The translations under genes and the position numbers were made by a program. Positions 14,927 to 22,305 of a stretch of DNA of 23,414 bases are shown piece by piece. The DNA is from Dysgonamonadaceae bacterium. GTDB taxonomy: Bacteria; Bacteroidota; Bacteroidia; Bacteroidales; Azobacteroidaceae. The DNA lies in assembly GCA_031255425.1 (NCBI GenBank), contig JAIRSN010000025.1, positions 1-23,414 of the forward strand, written 5' to 3'. Below the pieces are notes generated by a model. That model saw only the letters and a program-made list of their open reading frames with translations. It made no database searches and had not been told where the DNA came from. The number at the start of each line of letters is the position of its first letter. The stretch's first letter is position 1.

Positions 14927-15253
14927 GTGCCACAGGCACTTTTATAGTTGTACCGCAGGCTCTTTTATTTAGAGCCTGCGGTTTTTAGTGCCGCAGGCAC
15001 TTTTATTTTTTGGTGCCGCAGGGGGAAAAAATTCCTGCGGCATCTTTATTTTTTGGTGCCGCAGGTACTCTTATAAAAATGTTGAAAAAAAAGGAGGAAA
15101 CGTTTAGCCAAAAAGTGCCACAGGCACCTTTATTTTTTTGTTTCGCAGGTATTTTTTGTTTCACAGGTACCAAAAAATCAAAAACGTTTGGCATCATTTT
15201 TGATACAGCAGGAACTTTTATAAAAACGTTGGAAATTTTTGTGCCGCAGGCAC
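14927..15253. repeat. Tandem palindromes GTGCC-N3-GGCAC, each followed by a T-rich run
   Basis: Copies are: GTGCCACAGGCAC (14927-14939), GTGCCGCAGGCAC (14988-15000), TGCCGCAGG/CCTGCGGCA (15014-15022/15034-15042), GTGCCGCAGGTAC (15056-15068), GTGCCACAGGCAC (15115-15127) and GTGCCGCAGGCAC (15241-15253). Degraded copies lie near 15140-15215. Most are followed by CTTTTATTTTTT-like runs, so each resembles a small terminator. The core GCCGCAGGC is shared with the upstream family, with different but still paired outer bases. Confidence 0.8.
14952..14987 (+). terminator. Strong terminator of the orphan gene
   Basis: ACCGCAGGCTCT (14952-14963) pairs perfectly with AGAGCCTGCGGT (14971-14982) around a 7-nt loop, followed by a T-run (TTTTT). 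It lies 50 nt after the stop codon. Confidence 0.85.
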
Positions 15254-15279
15254 CTTTATTTTTTATTCCGTTGGGGAAA

Positions 15280-16026
15280 AATCATAAAATATTGGGTAAT
15301 TTTTGCCAAACGTTGGGTTTTAAACACGAAACGTTTGGCTTTAAAAGCCAAAATTTTAGAACAAAAACCTATATTGGGGTATTTTAAAAGCCAAAATTTT
15401 AGAACAAAAAACCCAACGTTTGGCTTTAAAAGCCAAAATTTGTGAATAAAACACCCAACGTTTGGCAAAAAACACCCAATGTTTTAAATAAATCACGCTC
15501 TTTTTAGTACAAAACCCCACCGTTTGAAACAAAAACACCCACCGTTTAGCAAAAAACACGCAACGTTTTAAACAAATAATCAGTCATTTAGCAAAAAACA
15601 CCCACCGTTTGCGTTAAAAAACCTGAAATTCAGGGCACAACATCAAACGTCTGAAATTAACAAATATTTACTTAAACCGAAAAATCACCCGTTTCGAAGC
15701 AAAAATCACCCGTTTTAAATGCGTGGCCTGCCGTTCCGAATAAATACCCAAACAGTTAAAATACGCAGCCGAATAGTTAAAATGTGTCGTCCAATAGTTA
15801 AAATACGCAGCCAGCCGTTTCGGTTTAAAAATCCATTCTTTTAAAAGAACGGTCTACCGTTCAAAAAAACTTATCCGATGGTTAAAATACGCAGCCAGCC
15901 GTTATAAGTAAACAGCTAACCATTTTAAAAGAATGGTTCACCGTTCAAAAAAAACTGTCCAATGGTTAAAATACGCAGCCAGCCGTTTTGAAAAAACAGC
16001 CCACAGTTCTGAGTAAACCGCCAAAT
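15280..16026. repeat. Degenerate about 21-22 bp repeat array with phased A-tracts
   Basis: Units read roughly as A-run, CACCCACCGTTT or CACCCAACGTTT, then AGC or GGC. Clear A-runs start at 15467, 15511, 15531, 15551, 15593 and 15616, spaced by about one or two units of 20-23 bp. TTGGCTTT/AAAGCCAA hairpins recur at 15330-15440. From about 15750 the unit becomes GTTAAAATACGCAGCC, recurring at 15754, 15797, 15883 and 15964, the last three at 81-86 bp intervals. Palindromes such as GAACGGT-CT-ACCGTTC (near 15848-15863) are included. No gene is supported here. Confidence 0.75.
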
Positions 16027-16034
16027 GTTAATGT

Positions 16035-16640
16035 TTAAAAATCCAGGGAGAGTTGCCGGTCATCGGGCAGAAGCATAAAATGCCGGCGGTGGTAGTCGGT
16101 GATTCCAAAGGACCGGATGCCCTGCCGGTGCTTTCCGGTCGGATAGCCCTTGTTGTGAATCCAGTCATACTGCGGGAACTCCTCGTGAAGTCCCCGCATA
16201 TACTCATCCCGATGCGTTTTGGCAAGCACCGACGCCGCCGCGATGGAAAGATACAAGCCGTCGCCTTTGACGACCGTCGTATGGGGAATCGTTTTATACG
16301 GAGAGAACCGGTTGCCGTCAATCAGGAGATGCTGCGGCACCGTTGCCAACCGGTCCAGCGCGCGGTGCATCGCCAGGATAGACGCCCGGAGAATATTCAG
16401 CGCGTCAATCTCGCGCGGCGAAACCATGGCGACGCCCCAGGCAAGCGCCTCCCGTTCGATGACCACGCGCAGGGCATCGCGTTGCTTCTCCGTCAGTTGT
16501 TTGGAATCGTTGAGGGTGTCGTTCCGGAAGTCCGGCGGAAGAATCACCGCCGCCGCAAACACCGCACCCGCCAGGCAGCCGCGGCCTGCCTCGTCGCAGC
16601 CCGCTTCGGTCCTGTTTGGGTCTAAATAAGGTAACAGCAT
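16035..16640 (-). CDS. rnhB: Ribonuclease HII
   Basis: This 201-aa enzyme cleaves the RNA strand of RNA:DNA hybrids and starts removal of misinserted ribonucleotides. The GCDEAGRGCLAG motif gives D16 and E17 and the GRG that recognises the ribonucleotide. LLIDGN gives D108. SVLAKTHRDEYM gives D145. These four acidic residues are the family's metal-binding set. Length is normal. It follows the TPR gene by 27 nt on the same strand; its 3' side runs into the repeat array with no clear terminator. Confidence 0.96.
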   Translation of the reverse strand: MLLPYLDPNRTEAGCDEAGRGCLAGAVFAAAVILPPDFRNDTLNDSKQLTEKQRDALRVVIEREALAWGVAMVSPREIDALNILRASILAMHRALDRLATVPQHLLIDGNRFSPYKTIPHTTVVKGDGLYLSIAAASVLAKTHRDEYMRGLHEEFPQYDWIHNKGYPTGKHRQGIRSFGITDYHRRHFMLLPDDRQLSLDF

Positions 16641-16667
16641 GATTTTTTATCGGATAAGTGGATGTCG

Positions 16668-18860
16668 TCAGAGGTAGAGCAGCCCCTCCAGCAGGAAGGG
16701 CAGGTCTGCTTCCCGCACCCCCGCGCGGATCAGGTCGGGAATATCGGCGGAAAACAGCACGCGGAAGCCTTCCGACGTATACTTCCCCGCCTCCGTCGCC
16801 AGCAGGTCGAGGCGGAGCGCCTCCCGGTAGTTCTTCCAATCCAGGTGGACATGTCCGGCATTCAGGTAGTCCGTCGCAACAGGACGGCTCGCGATGGCTT
16901 TGTCGAAATGGTCCAGCGCCTGCCGGTACTTCCCCGACAAAAACGAACACCAACCGATGGCGCGCCAGGCCTTTTCCTTTTTTTCCGCCAGGTATTCCAC
17001 TTTGAAATAACACTTCAGCGCCGCCTCATACTCCTTCAGGTCCAAATAACAATGTCCCGTGTTTAAAAGCAGCGACAGGTTGTCCGGATTCAACTGCGTC
17101 GCCCTTTTGTAATACGGCAGCGCCTCCTGCGGACGATGCAGCACGCGGTAGCAATGCGCCAGCTTCTTGACCGTCCACGAGCTGTGGGCGTTCAGCAGTT
17201 CCGCCTTGCGGTAAGCATCCAGCGCCTGCTCCGGCTCGCCCAGCATTTGCAGGCAGTAACCCAGCTTCTGGTAGAGCATATCGTTGTTCGGATCGTCCGC
17301 CAGCAACAGCTCGAACGCATCGCCCGCCTCCCGGAAATGATTCCTGGAAAAATAGAACTCCGCAATCACCGGCAGGCTGTCCCGGTCCTTCAGCAGTTGG
17401 CGGACCGAAGGCACCCGGTAAAATTCGGGCGCCCGGTCGAAAATATCCTCCAGCCCCTCGTTCCCGGGATGCAGCTTGTAGAACCGGTACAGGTCCTGAA
17501 GGTACTGGCGGGCACGCGGGTCGATCTGCTGCGCCGCCTCCGGAAGGCCGGACCCCAACGCCTCCTTCAGCGCGCCCGACTCCTGGGTAAACTGCCGCAC
17601 CACCGCCTCCCGGTATTCCCCCTCCATCTGGCAAATGCTCAGGAAGAAGGAATATTTATCCGAATGGCAGAGGCCGGGCGACTCCTCCAGCACCCGGCCG
17701 AACTGCGTCAGCAGTTGATCGCCCGCCGCTTCCGCCGGCGTGGAAAACGGGAGGAACCAGTTGGCCGTGTCCTTGAAAAACGGGAACCCCTTCAGGTGCC
17801 CGAACGACGACAGCATCACATCCATGCCCTCCAGTTGCCATTCCGAAATCTCGTTCAGCTTGTCCTGAAGACCCGTTCCTTCCAGCCGGTCCTTCCATTC
17901 GGGATTGCGGTCGTCCGTTCCGGTTTCGTTCACAAAATCCTTCAGGTTAAGGCGGTCGCCCTTCTTCACGCCCGCCTTCATCATCTCCGGAATCACCTCG
18001 TCTTTGATTTTCCGGGTAATCTTTTCGGTATCTTTACTCAAAATAAATTGCAAAAGCAGCGACCGGAGGCGGCGGACACACGCCGGGTCGTCCGCCAGCA
18101 GCGGCAGGCGTTCCGTCAGTTCGGGATAGAGGAAAAGGCGGTCATCGTACTGGCGCAGAAAGAGCAACAGTCCGGTCAGCGCGCGTTCCCGCAGGTCGCC
18201 GGTGCCATTCCGGGCGGCATCGAAGAGCAAAGCCGCCTTTTTTTCGTCGAACGTTTCCAGCAGGCTGAGCGTCAGTCCCGTCAGCAGCAGCCCGGCAGAG
18301 GGATAGAGATCCTCCCGGTCCAGCACGCCTTGCCACAGGTCTTTCTCGTCCGACGTCCAGGCGTCGCCCAGCCACGCGGTGTGGAAAACCTGGCTACCCA
18401 GCGCCTCCTGTTCCTTACCGAACGCCTTCAGGGGTTGATGCTTCGCGTCCCCCTCGTCCAGCAGTTCCAGCAGCTCCGCCTTGCCTGCCGTTTCGTCCAG
18501 CATCCGGACGAGTTCGCCGGGCGTCCGGTCGACATAATAACGGAGGTTCCGCCGTTTTTTGCCGAACAGCGTGTTGCCGCCCACCGTCTTCACCTGCAAG
18601 GCGGCAGCGTCTGCCAGCCGGTAAACCGCGCGGAGCAGCCCGTGGTACACTTTCTCCCGCCCGGGATCGTCGATTCCGTCGATCTGGTACCGGAGCATGG
18701 TCTTGTAGGTATCTTCCAGGGATTCGAGTTGCTCCCGGAGCAGCCAGTCCTGCAAATGGGTGAACAGGGAAGCAAGCCCGTCGAAAGCGTTTTTCAACCG
18801 TTGTTGCTTCAAACACGTCGTGATATTTTCAAGGGATTTCCTTGCTTCGCGATCTGTCAT
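16668..18860 (-). CDS. Large tetratricopeptide-repeat protein
   Basis: Start chosen at 18860 (MTDREARKSLENITTC); an in-frame ATG at 18896 would add 12 residues. The product has 730 aa, no signal peptide, and is probably cytoplasmic. The N-terminal two thirds are helical and not recognised. The C-terminal part (about 500-690) holds about five TPRs, for example YQKLGYCLQMLGEPEQALDAYRKAELL and NTGHCYLDLKEYEAALKCYFK-type units. TPRs mediate protein-protein contacts; the partner is unknown. It lies between recA (67 nt upstream) and rnhB (27 nt downstream) on the same strand. A role tied to nucleic-acid metabolism is only a neighbourhood guess. Confidence 0.85.
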   Translation of the reverse strand: MTDREARKSLENITTCLKQQRLKNAFDGLASLFTHLQDWLLREQLESLEDTYKTMLRYQIDGIDDPGREKVYHGLLRAVYRLADAAALQVKTVGGNTLFGKKRRNLRYYVDRTPGELVRMLDETAGKAELLELLDEGDAKHQPLKAFGKEQEALGSQVFHTAWLGDAWTSDEKDLWQGVLDREDLYPSAGLLLTGLTLSLLETFDEKKAALLFDAARNGTGDLRERALTGLLLFLRQYDDRLFLYPELTERLPLLADDPACVRRLRSLLLQFILSKDTEKITRKIKDEVIPEMMKAGVKKGDRLNLKDFVNETGTDDRNPEWKDRLEGTGLQDKLNEISEWQLEGMDVMLSSFGHLKGFPFFKDTANWFLPFSTPAEAAGDQLLTQFGRVLEESPGLCHSDKYSFFLSICQMEGEYREAVVRQFTQESGALKEALGSGLPEAAQQIDPRARQYLQDLYRFYKLHPGNEGLEDIFDRAPEFYRVPSVRQLLKDRDSLPVIAEFYFSRNHFREAGDAFELLLADDPNNDMLYQKLGYCLQMLGEPEQALDAYRKAELLNAHSSWTVKKLAHCYRVLHRPQEALPYYKRATQLNPDNLSLLLNTGHCYLDLKEYEAALKCYFKVEYLAEKKEKAWRAIGWCSFLSGKYRQALDHFDKAIASRPVATDYLNAGHVHLDWKNYREALRLDLLATEAGKYTSEGFRVLFSADIPDLIRAGVREADLPFLLEGLLYL

Positions 18861-18886
18861 AAGAGGGATGTTATTGAGGGATGGGA

Positions 18887-18909
18887 ACAGGCGCAACGCA
18901 GGCGCCTGT
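18887..18909. other. Intercistronic hairpin between recA and the TPR gene
   Basis: ACAGGCGC (18887-18894) pairs perfectly with GCGCCTGT (18902-18909) around a 7-nt loop. No T-run follows on the minus strand, so it is more likely an mRNA processing or stability hairpin, or a weak attenuator, than a full terminator. Confidence 0.55.
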
Positions 18910-18927
18910 GGTGTAAAGGGCGATTGT

Positions 18928-19965
18928 TTATTTTTTCTTCTTCAGGCCGTCCGTCACTTTGGCGGCGATTTCTTCCGCCAGCTCGGGGTTGTCGCGCAAA
19001 CATTCTTTCGCCGATTCGCGGCCCTGCCCCAGTTTGGTTTCGTTGTAGCTGTACCAGCTTCCGCTCTTCTTGATGATGTCCAGTTCGACACCCAGGTCGA
19101 CCAGCTCGCCGGTCCTGGAAATGCCTTCGCCGAACATGATGTCAAATTCCGCCCGGCGGAACGGCGGCGCCAACTTGTTCTTTGCCACTTTCACTTTGGT
19201 TTGGTTTCCTTTCACTTCGTCGCCGTCTTTGATGGGCGAGCCCCGGCGAATATCCAGGCGGACGGAGGTGTAAAACTTCAGCGCATTCCCCCCGGTGGTT
19301 GTCTCCGGGCTGCCGAACATCACGCCGATCTTGTCGCGCAACTGGTTGATAAAAATACAGGTCGTGTTGGTTTTGTTGATGGCGGCGGTGAGTTTCCGCA
19401 GCGCCTGCGACATCAGCCGCGCCTGGAGCCCCATCTTCGAGTCGCCCATTTCGCCCTCCAGTTCGGCTTTGGGTGTCAGCGCCGCGACCGAGTCGATCAC
19501 AATCACGTCAATGGCCGACGAACGGATCAACTGTTCGGCAATTTCCAGCGCCTGCTCTCCCGAATCCGGTTGGGAGACGAGCAGATTTTCGATGTCGACG
19601 CCCAATTTTTCCGCATAGAACCGGTCGAAGGCATGTTCCGCGTCAATAAAAGCGGCAATCCCGCCTGTTTTTTGTGCTTCGGCAATGGCGTGAATCGCCA
19701 GGGTTGTCTTCCCGGACGACTCCGGGCCGTAAATTTCGATGACCCGTCCCCGCGGGTAGCCTCCCACGCCCAGGGCAACGTCCAGCGACACCGACCCGGT
19801 CGGGATGACGGCAACTTCTTCCACGGCGCTGTCGCCCATCTTCATGATGGAGCCTTTCCCGTAGCTTTTCTCAATCTTATCCATCGCTATTTTCAGCGCC
19901 TTCAACTTGTCGGTGGCAGCTACCGCCGGTTCTTTTACTTCTGTATTCTTTGCTTTTTCACTCAT
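18928..19965 (-). CDS. recA: RecA recombinase
   Basis: This 345-aa protein catalyses homologous strand exchange and activates SOS-type LexA cleavage where present. Walker A is GPESSGKT (80-87). The [11 protein letters not shown]alker B region and the DNA-binding loops (MSQALRKLT and [27 protein letters not shown]) are intact. The C-terminus ends in four lysines rather than the acidic tail of E. coli RecA. Upstream is the dehydrogenase gene (49-nt gap), downstream the TPR gene. No clear LexA box was recognised in the gap, so regulation is unresolved. Confidence 0.98.
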   Translation of the reverse strand: MSEKAKNTEVKEPAVAATDKLKALKIAMDKIEKSYGKGSIMKMGDSAVEEVAVIPTGSVSLDVALGVGGYPRGRVIEIYGPESSGKTTLAIHAIAEAQKTGGIAAFIDAEHAFDRFYAEKLGVDIENLLVSQPDSGEQALEIAEQLIRSSAIDVIVIDSVAALTPKAELEGEMGDSKMGLQARLMSQALRKLTAAINKTNTTCIFINQLRDKIGVMFGSPETTTGGNALKFYTSVRLDIRRGSPIKDGDEVKGNQTKVKVAKNKLAPPFRRAEFDIMFGEGISRTGELVDLGVELDIIKKSGSWYSYNETKLGQGRESAKECLRDNPELAEEIAAKVTDGLKKKK

Positions 19966-20014
19966 AACTTTAATTGTTTATTGTAAAATGAGGGATTCGG
20001 ATGATCCGTTCGTT

Positions 20015-21220
20015 TCAGACCTCCAAATCCGGGTTAAATACCTCTTTCCAGGGCAATCCCTGCCTGTTCAGTTGCTCCATGAACGGATCGGGATCGAACT
20101 CTTCCACATTGAAAACGCCCGGTTTCCGCCAGCGGTGTTCCATAAACATCTGCGCGCCGATCGTGGCGGGAACGCCGGTGGTATAGCTCACGCCCTGCGT
20201 GCCCGTTTCCCTGTAGGCGTCCTGGTGCCGGCAGTTGTTGTATATATAATAGGAAAGCGCCTTCCCCGCCTTGTCCGTTCCTTTGATCCGGCAGCCGATG
20301 CTGGTTTCGCCGGTGTAGTTTTCGCCGAGTCCGCCCGGGTCCGGCAGCACCGCTTTCAGGAACTGGATGGGAACGATTTCCATCCCCTGGTACAGCACGG
20401 GATCGATCCGCGCCATTCCGATGTTCTGAATCACCCGCAGGTGCGTCAGGTATTCCTGCCCGAACGTCATCCAGAACCGCGCCCTCCGGAGCGAGGGAAA
20501 ATGCTTGACCAGCGATTCCAGTTCTTCGTGGTAAATCACATACGATTCTTTCGGACCGATGCCCGGGTAGGTCAATGCCCGGTGAATCTCGTGCGGTTCC
20601 GTGATGACCCACTTCCCGTTCTCCCAGTATTTCCCTTTCTGGGTCACTTCCCGGATATTGATTTCCGGGTTGAAGTTTGTTGCGAACGCTTTCCCGTGGT
20701 CGCCGGCATTGCAGTCCACAATATCCAGGTATTCCATATTGCCGAAATGATGTTTGGCGGCGTAAGCGGTAAAGATGCTTGTCACGCCGGGGTCGAAGCC
20801 GCAACCCAGGATCGCGGTCAACCCGGCTTTCTCAAATTTCTCCCGGTACGCCCATTGCCATTTGTATTCGAAGCGGGCTTCGTCTTTCGGTTCGTAGTTG
20901 GCGGTGTCCAGGTAGTTGACGCCGGCTTCCAGGCAGGCATCCATAATCGCCAGGTCCTGGTAGGGGAGGGCGACATTGACCACCAGCTCCGGCCGGAAGT
21001 CGCGGAACAACCGGACCAGCTCCGGCACCTGGTCGGCATCCACCCGGGCGGTTTGGAAGGTCCTCCCGTACTTCGCGCCGATCGCCCCGGCGATCGCATC
21101 ACATTTCGACTTTGTCCGGCTGGCAAGCATGACCGACTCAAAAACTGCGGGGTTCTGTGCCACCTTGTGGGCGACCACCGTACCCACGCCTCCTGCTCCT
21201 ATGATAAGTATTTTTGACAT
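20015..21220 (-). CDS. Saccharopine dehydrogenase family, probably carboxynorspermidine dehydrogenase
   Basis: Start chosen at 21220 (MSKILIIGAGGVG), 17 nt from the predicted transcription start; the longer frame to 21460 would cross the promoter. The product has 401 aa. The Rossmann motif GAGGVGTVVA lies at the N-terminus. LDTANYEPKDEARFEYKWQW and GCGFDPGVTSIF are typical of the carboxynorspermidine/carboxyspermidine dehydrogenases, which condense a diamine with aspartate semialdehyde in the alternative spermidine pathway of many Bacteroidota. The decarboxylase partner (NspC) is not in the window. A lysine-pathway saccharopine reductase is the less likely alternative. Confidence 0.88.
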   Translation of the reverse strand: MSKILIIGAGGVGTVVAHKVAQNPAVFESVMLASRTKSKCDAIAGAIGAKYGRTFQTARVDADQVPELVRLFRDFRPELVVNVALPYQDLAIMDACLEAGVNYLDTANYEPKDEARFEYKWQWAYREKFEKAGLTAILGCGFDPGVTSIFTAYAAKHHFGNMEYLDIVDCNAGDHGKAFATNFNPEINIREVTQKGKYWENGKWVITEPHEIHRALTYPGIGPKESYVIYHEELESLVKHFPSLRRARFWMTFGQEYLTHLRVIQNIGMARIDPVLYQGMEIVPIQFLKAVLPDPGGLGENYTGETSIGCRIKGTDKAGKALSYYIYNNCRHQDAYRETGTQGVSYTTGVPATIGAQMFMEHRWRKPGVFNVEEFDPDPFMEQLNRQGLPWKEVFNPDLEV

Positions 21221-21243
21221 TGTTATTCTTTTTTTTTGGTATG

Positions 21244-21275
21244 CAAATGTAGAATTTATTCTTGAGAAAATCAAA
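21244..21275 (-). promoter_or_regulatory. Promoter of the dehydrogenase(-recA-TPR-rnhB) unit
   Basis: On the minus strand TTTG (21275-21272), 20 nt, then TACATTTG (21251-21244) fits the Bacteroidota consensus well. With only short gaps downstream and no U-tract terminator in them, this promoter may also serve recA, the TPR gene and rnhB. Confidence 0.78.
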
Positions 21276-21559
21276 TAAATAGATTTGCCGCCGGCGGGTT
21301 TTTGCAAAATGCCGGAAGCCGGTTTCTTTTTTCCGTAAGCGCGCGCGGAACGACGCATCCGAAAAATACGCAAACCGCGGCAGGCGGCGCAGGAATTGCA
21401 GACAACGTCGGGATTTTCGCGCGATTCACCCCCAGAACGCCGTCTTTCCTTTCTTTTCATCCCTTACCTTTGCCGGACTGCCTTCGCCGGGATCCCTGGG
21501 ATTCCCAATGAAGGGTAATTTATTAATTATTAACTATTAACAAATTAATTTTACGTACA
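21276..21559 (+). promoter_or_regulatory. Intergenic control region and leader of the outer membrane protein gene
   Basis: A -7 box TACCTTTG lies at 21465-21472; the -33 element is weak (TTT rather than TTG). It is followed by CCGG as in the boxes at 105 and 23365. The leader of about 80 nt can fold around GGGATCCC. The GC-rich part 21290-21440 contains small palindromes (CCGCCGGCGG) but no gene. Confidence 0.5.
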
Positions 21560-22144
21560 ATGAAACAGTTATTCAAGTTAAGTATTGCCTGCGCGTTTCT
21601 ATCCGTCGCGCTGGTATCGCAGGCGCAAGTAAAGTATGGTGTAAAAGGCGGGCTGAACGTATCGACCCTCTCCGGATATGCCGACGTTGTCGACACAAAG
21701 CAGAAACCCGGTTTCCATGTGGGCGTGGTCAGCCAGGTCAACTTCCCGTCGCGGGTATTTATCCAGCCGGAACTTTTATTTTCGAAAGAAGGAATAAAGG
21801 CGAAATGGTTCCGGAAATACACCAGCCGTTCGTTGAACTACCTTCAACTGCCGGTGTACATTGGGTATAAGATTGATGCCGGCTGGGGATTGAACATCAT
21901 CGCCGGCGCGGGACCCTACCTCGCGTGTGGCGTAGGCGGAACGGACAAGCCGTTCAAGGACATCTACCGTCGGTTCGACGCCGGGCTCAGCGGCATGGGC
22001 GGCATCCAGTTCGAAGGCTTTCAGTTGACATTGGGTTACGACCTGGGGCTCTGCGACCAGCACAAAAGCGCATTCAAGCGGGTGACGCCCTACTCCCGGA
22101 CGGCAAACCGCAACCTGAAGGTTTCGCTCGCATACCTTTTTTAA
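21560..22144 (+). CDS. PorT-like outer membrane beta-barrel protein
   Basis: This 194-aa protein has a clear signal peptide ending near SQAQ (about residue 23). It then has alternating strands typical of the small 8-stranded Bacteroidota barrel family (outer membrane beta-barrel domain, PorT-like): KYGVKGGLNVSTLSG, VFIQPELLFSKEG, LNYLQLPVYIGYKI, GLNIIAGAGPYLACG, FQLTLGYDLGL. The C-terminal residue is Phe, as in the Omp signature, following KVSLAYL. It is monocistronic with its own terminator. A specific role (transport, adhesion or structure) cannot be assigned. Confidence 0.87.
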   Translation: MKQLFKLSIACAFLSVALVSQAQVKYGVKGGLNVSTLSGYADVVDTKQKPGFHVGVVSQVNFPSRVFIQPELLFSKEGIKAKWFRKYTSRSLNYLQLPVYIGYKIDAGWGLNIIAGAGPYLACGVGGTDKPFKDIYRRFDAGLSGMGGIQFEGFQLTLGYDLGLCDQHKSAFKRVTPYSRTANRNLKVSLAYLF

Positions 22145-22174
22145 GGCGTCCGGCGGGAGCAATGGGAATGGACA

Positions 22175-22209
22175 AGGGGCGGCCGTTACGGCTGCCCCTG
22201 GCTTTTTCT
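22175..22209 (+). terminator. Terminator of the outer membrane protein gene
   Basis: AGGGGC (22175-22180) pairs with GCCCCT (22194-22199), with GCCG/CGGC inside and a TTA loop, followed by GGCTTTTTCTT. It lies 30 nt after the stop codon. Confidence 0.85.
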
Positions 22210-22230
22210 TCACGTGGCAGGGCTGAGGGT

Positions 22231-22302
22231 TTCAACCCTGCGCGCTCTTAAATGCCGGGGACGGCTGCCGGGGAGAATTTATTGTGTCGACGAAGGGTTG
22301 AA
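22231..22302. repeat. Inverted repeat and left copy of the 36-bp direct repeat
   Basis: TTCAACCCT (22231-22239) pairs with AGGGTTGAA (22294-22302). The right part, 22267-22302 (GCCGGGGA, one base, then AATTTATTGTGTCGACG and onward), is repeated at 23372-23407 with one mismatch. It lies between the convergent ends of the barrel and FISUMP genes. Confidence 0.7.
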
Positions 22303-22305
22303 TAT

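Noticed and set aside
15010..15387. Plus-strand frame of 125 codons through the hairpin row, and neighbouring Lys/Phe-rich frames
   Set aside because: Low-complexity translation of repeat DNA with internal terminator-like stems; no gene signals.
13811..16026. Possible CRISPR array in the repeat region
   Set aside because: Units are only about 21-22 bp in total, lack identical repeats separated by unique spacers of constant length, and no cas genes are nearby.
17136..19073. Long plus-strand open frame of 645 codons opposite the TPR gene
   Set aside because: Antisense frame kept open by GC-rich codon bias; translation is Gln/Arg/Leu-rich with no domain, while the minus strand encodes clear TPRs.
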